6,741 bases of DNA, taken from contig JAUYBT010000106.1 of NCBI GenBank assembly GCA_030692905.1, positions 1-6,741 on the forward strand, in the 5' to 3' direction. Position 1 is the stretch's first letter; every line of letters starts with the position of its first letter. Below are positions 5,761 through 6,741 of this stretch, piece by piece. The notes beneath the pieces are model-generated. The model did not search any database. It was given only the letters and a program-made list of their open reading frames with translations, and had not been told where the DNA came from. The position numbers and the translations under genes are program-made. This stretch comes from Bacteroidales bacterium (GTDB lineage Bacteria > Bacteroidota > Bacteroidia > Bacteroidales > VadinHA17).

Positions 5761-6396
5761 ATGGAGAATAGCGCAAAAAAAACAGCTGAATATCTTTTAC
5801 AAATAAAAGCAATTAAATTGCAACCATCAAATCCTTTTACATGGGCTTCGGGATGGAAGTCCCCAATTTATTGCGATAATCGCAAAACACTCTCATTTCC
5901 TGAGGTGAGGTCATATATCCGCGATTCTTTTGCTGTACTTGTCAGGGAACTCTACCCGGCGGCAGAAATGATAGCCGGCGTTGCAACAGGAGCAATAGCC
6001 CATGGTGCCCTTGCCGCCGATAAACTTGGGTTACCATTTATCTATGTCAGGTCAGGAGCAAAGGAACATGGTCTGGGTAACCAGATTGAAGGTTATTATG
6101 AACCAGGGCAGAAGGTGGTAGTAGTTGAGGATCTGATATCTACCGGAGGCAGCAGCCTGAGTGCCGTCAAAGCCCTGAGAGAAGCCGGTTGTGATGTCCA
6201 GGGCATGGTTGCAATATTTACTTACGAATTTAAAAAAGCCTCAGATGGATTTGCTGCTGAAAATTGTGCTTTGCATACACTGAGCAACTACTCAGTACTT
6301 GTTGATACTGCTGTTGAAACAGGCTATATTGGGCAGGTTGAAGTTGAAACATTGAAAAAATGGAGAGTCAATCCTTCAGTCTGGGGAACAAAATAG
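5761..6396 (+). CDS. pyrE: Orotate phosphoribosyltransferase
   Basis: A 211-residue cytoplasmic enzyme that converts orotate and PRPP to orotidine 5'-monophosphate in pyrimidine synthesis. The N-terminal segment FTWASGWKSPIYCDNR binds orotate, a flexible-loop motif KEHG (101-104, with K101 and H103) precedes GNQIEG, and VVVVEDLISTGGSS (119-132) is the PRPP-binding loop with E123-D124. I start it at the ATG at 5761, which gives an N-terminus like other Bacteroidetes PyrE proteins. An in-frame ATG at 5740 would add seven residues (MNFIHIL) and overlap the start of the opposite-strand NUDIX gene, so I consider it unlikely. There is no Shine-Dalgarno sequence. The SRPBCC gene follows after 9 nt and is probably co-transcribed. 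Confidence 0.95.
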   Translation: MENSAKKTAEYLLQIKAIKLQPSNPFTWASGWKSPIYCDNRKTLSFPEVRSYIRDSFAVLVRELYPAAEMIAGVATGAIAHGALAADKLGLPFIYVRSGAKEHGLGNQIEGYYEPGQKVVVVEDLISTGGSSLSAVKALREAGCDVQGMVAIFTYEFKKASDGFAAENCALHTLSNYSVLVDTAVETGYIGQVEVETLKKWRVNPSVWGTK

Positions 6397-6405
6397 TAAT
6401 TAATT

Positions 6406-6741
6406 ATGGATGATATGTCATATTTTGAAAGCAGACCCGGCAAATTATCATGCACTGCAGAAGAGGTATTTAATTTTGTTACAGATATCAGGAACTTTGA
6501 ACAGTTCATCCCACCGGGGACCATCAAACACTGGCAGGTTGAAAGAGAATCGGCCTGTTTAAGCGTACCAATGCTTGGAACTGTAAGTTTCCGGCTTGCT
6601 GAAAAAGAGATGTATACTAAAGTAGTTTATACCGGGAATGCCCTGAAAAAAAATGACTTTTCATTGGTTTTGCATATCTCCGGTAATAACAAAAACCCTT
6701 CTGAAGTAAAAGTTTCTCTGAACGCAGATCTTAACCCGATG
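6406..6741 (+). CDS. SRPBCC-family (START-like) protein, 3' end outside the window
   Basis: The first 112 residues of a frame that is still open at the window edge. It begins MDDMSYFESRPGKLSCTAEE and continues with FNFVTDIRNFEQFIPPG, the usual helix-grip opening of SRPBCC proteins, a fold that binds hydrophobic ligands in a deep cavity. LNADLNPM at the edge matches the 'DLNPF' segment near the C-terminus of the Bacteroidetes homologues I recall, so about 20-30 residues are probably missing. The start could instead be ATG at 6415 (MSYFES), which resembles family members that begin MSxFES. The ligand and function are unknown. Its position 9 nt after pyrE is an arrangement I associate with this phylum and suggests one transcription unit. 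Confidence 0.75.
   Translation, partial: MDDMSYFESRPGKLSCTAEEVFNFVTDIRNFEQFIPPGTIKHWQVERESACLSVPMLGTVSFRLAEKEMYTKVVYTGNALKKNDFSLVLHISGNNKNPSEVKVSLNADLNPM

Overview
The window looks like chromosomal housekeeping DNA from a member of the Bacteroidetes (Bacteroidota), probably an environmental Bacteroidales-like lineage. Four things point there. The promoters fit the Bacteroidetes primary sigma consensus (TTTG-N19-TAnnTTTG). Most starts have no Shine-Dalgarno sequence. Base composition is moderately AT-rich, with AGA/AGG arginine codons common. The proteins (zinc-less type-B L31, ~820-aa Lon, ~200-aa NUDIX protein with an N-terminal extension, PyrE followed by an SRPBCC protein) have the form I know from that phylum. 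The assignment comes from recall of the families, not from a search.

Layout. 1-120: tail of an unidentified gene, probably a membrane protein. 121-285: intergenic, with the first copy of a 73-nt hairpin repeat and a candidate promoter. 286-1539: a large protein with GNAT acetyltransferase-like parts at both ends. 1540-1639: a strong promoter and leader. 1640-1903: rpmE2 (ribosomal protein L31 type B); its true start lies 72 nt inside a longer open frame. 1904-2196 (293 bp without a gene): a terminator with nested inverted repeats, a close match to a sigma-54 promoter, a TAnnTTTG box, an A-rich C-poor tract with a duplicated ~28-nt block, the second hairpin repeat and the lon ribosome binding site. 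2197-4659: lon. 4656-5138: coaD, overlapping lon by 4 nt. 5143-5754, minus strand: a NUDIX hydrolase, convergent with coaD and divergent from pyrE. 5761-6396: pyrE. 6406 to the end: an SRPBCC-family protein cut by the window edge.

How the genes fit together. These are core functions rather than one pathway: translation (L31), protein quality control (Lon), coenzyme A synthesis (CoaD), pyrimidine synthesis (PyrE) and nucleotide or metabolite clean-up (NUDIX). lon-coaD is very likely one transcript with coupled translation, and pyrE-SRPBCC is probably another. The NUDIX gene is the only one on the minus strand and fits between its neighbours with gaps of only 4 and 6 bp.

I found no mobile element, CRISPR array, toxin-antitoxin pair, defence system or RNA gene, and no convincing new multigene system. 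The most interesting signals are non-coding: the two hairpin repeats, whose stems are preserved by compensatory changes, and the layered regulatory region in front of lon.
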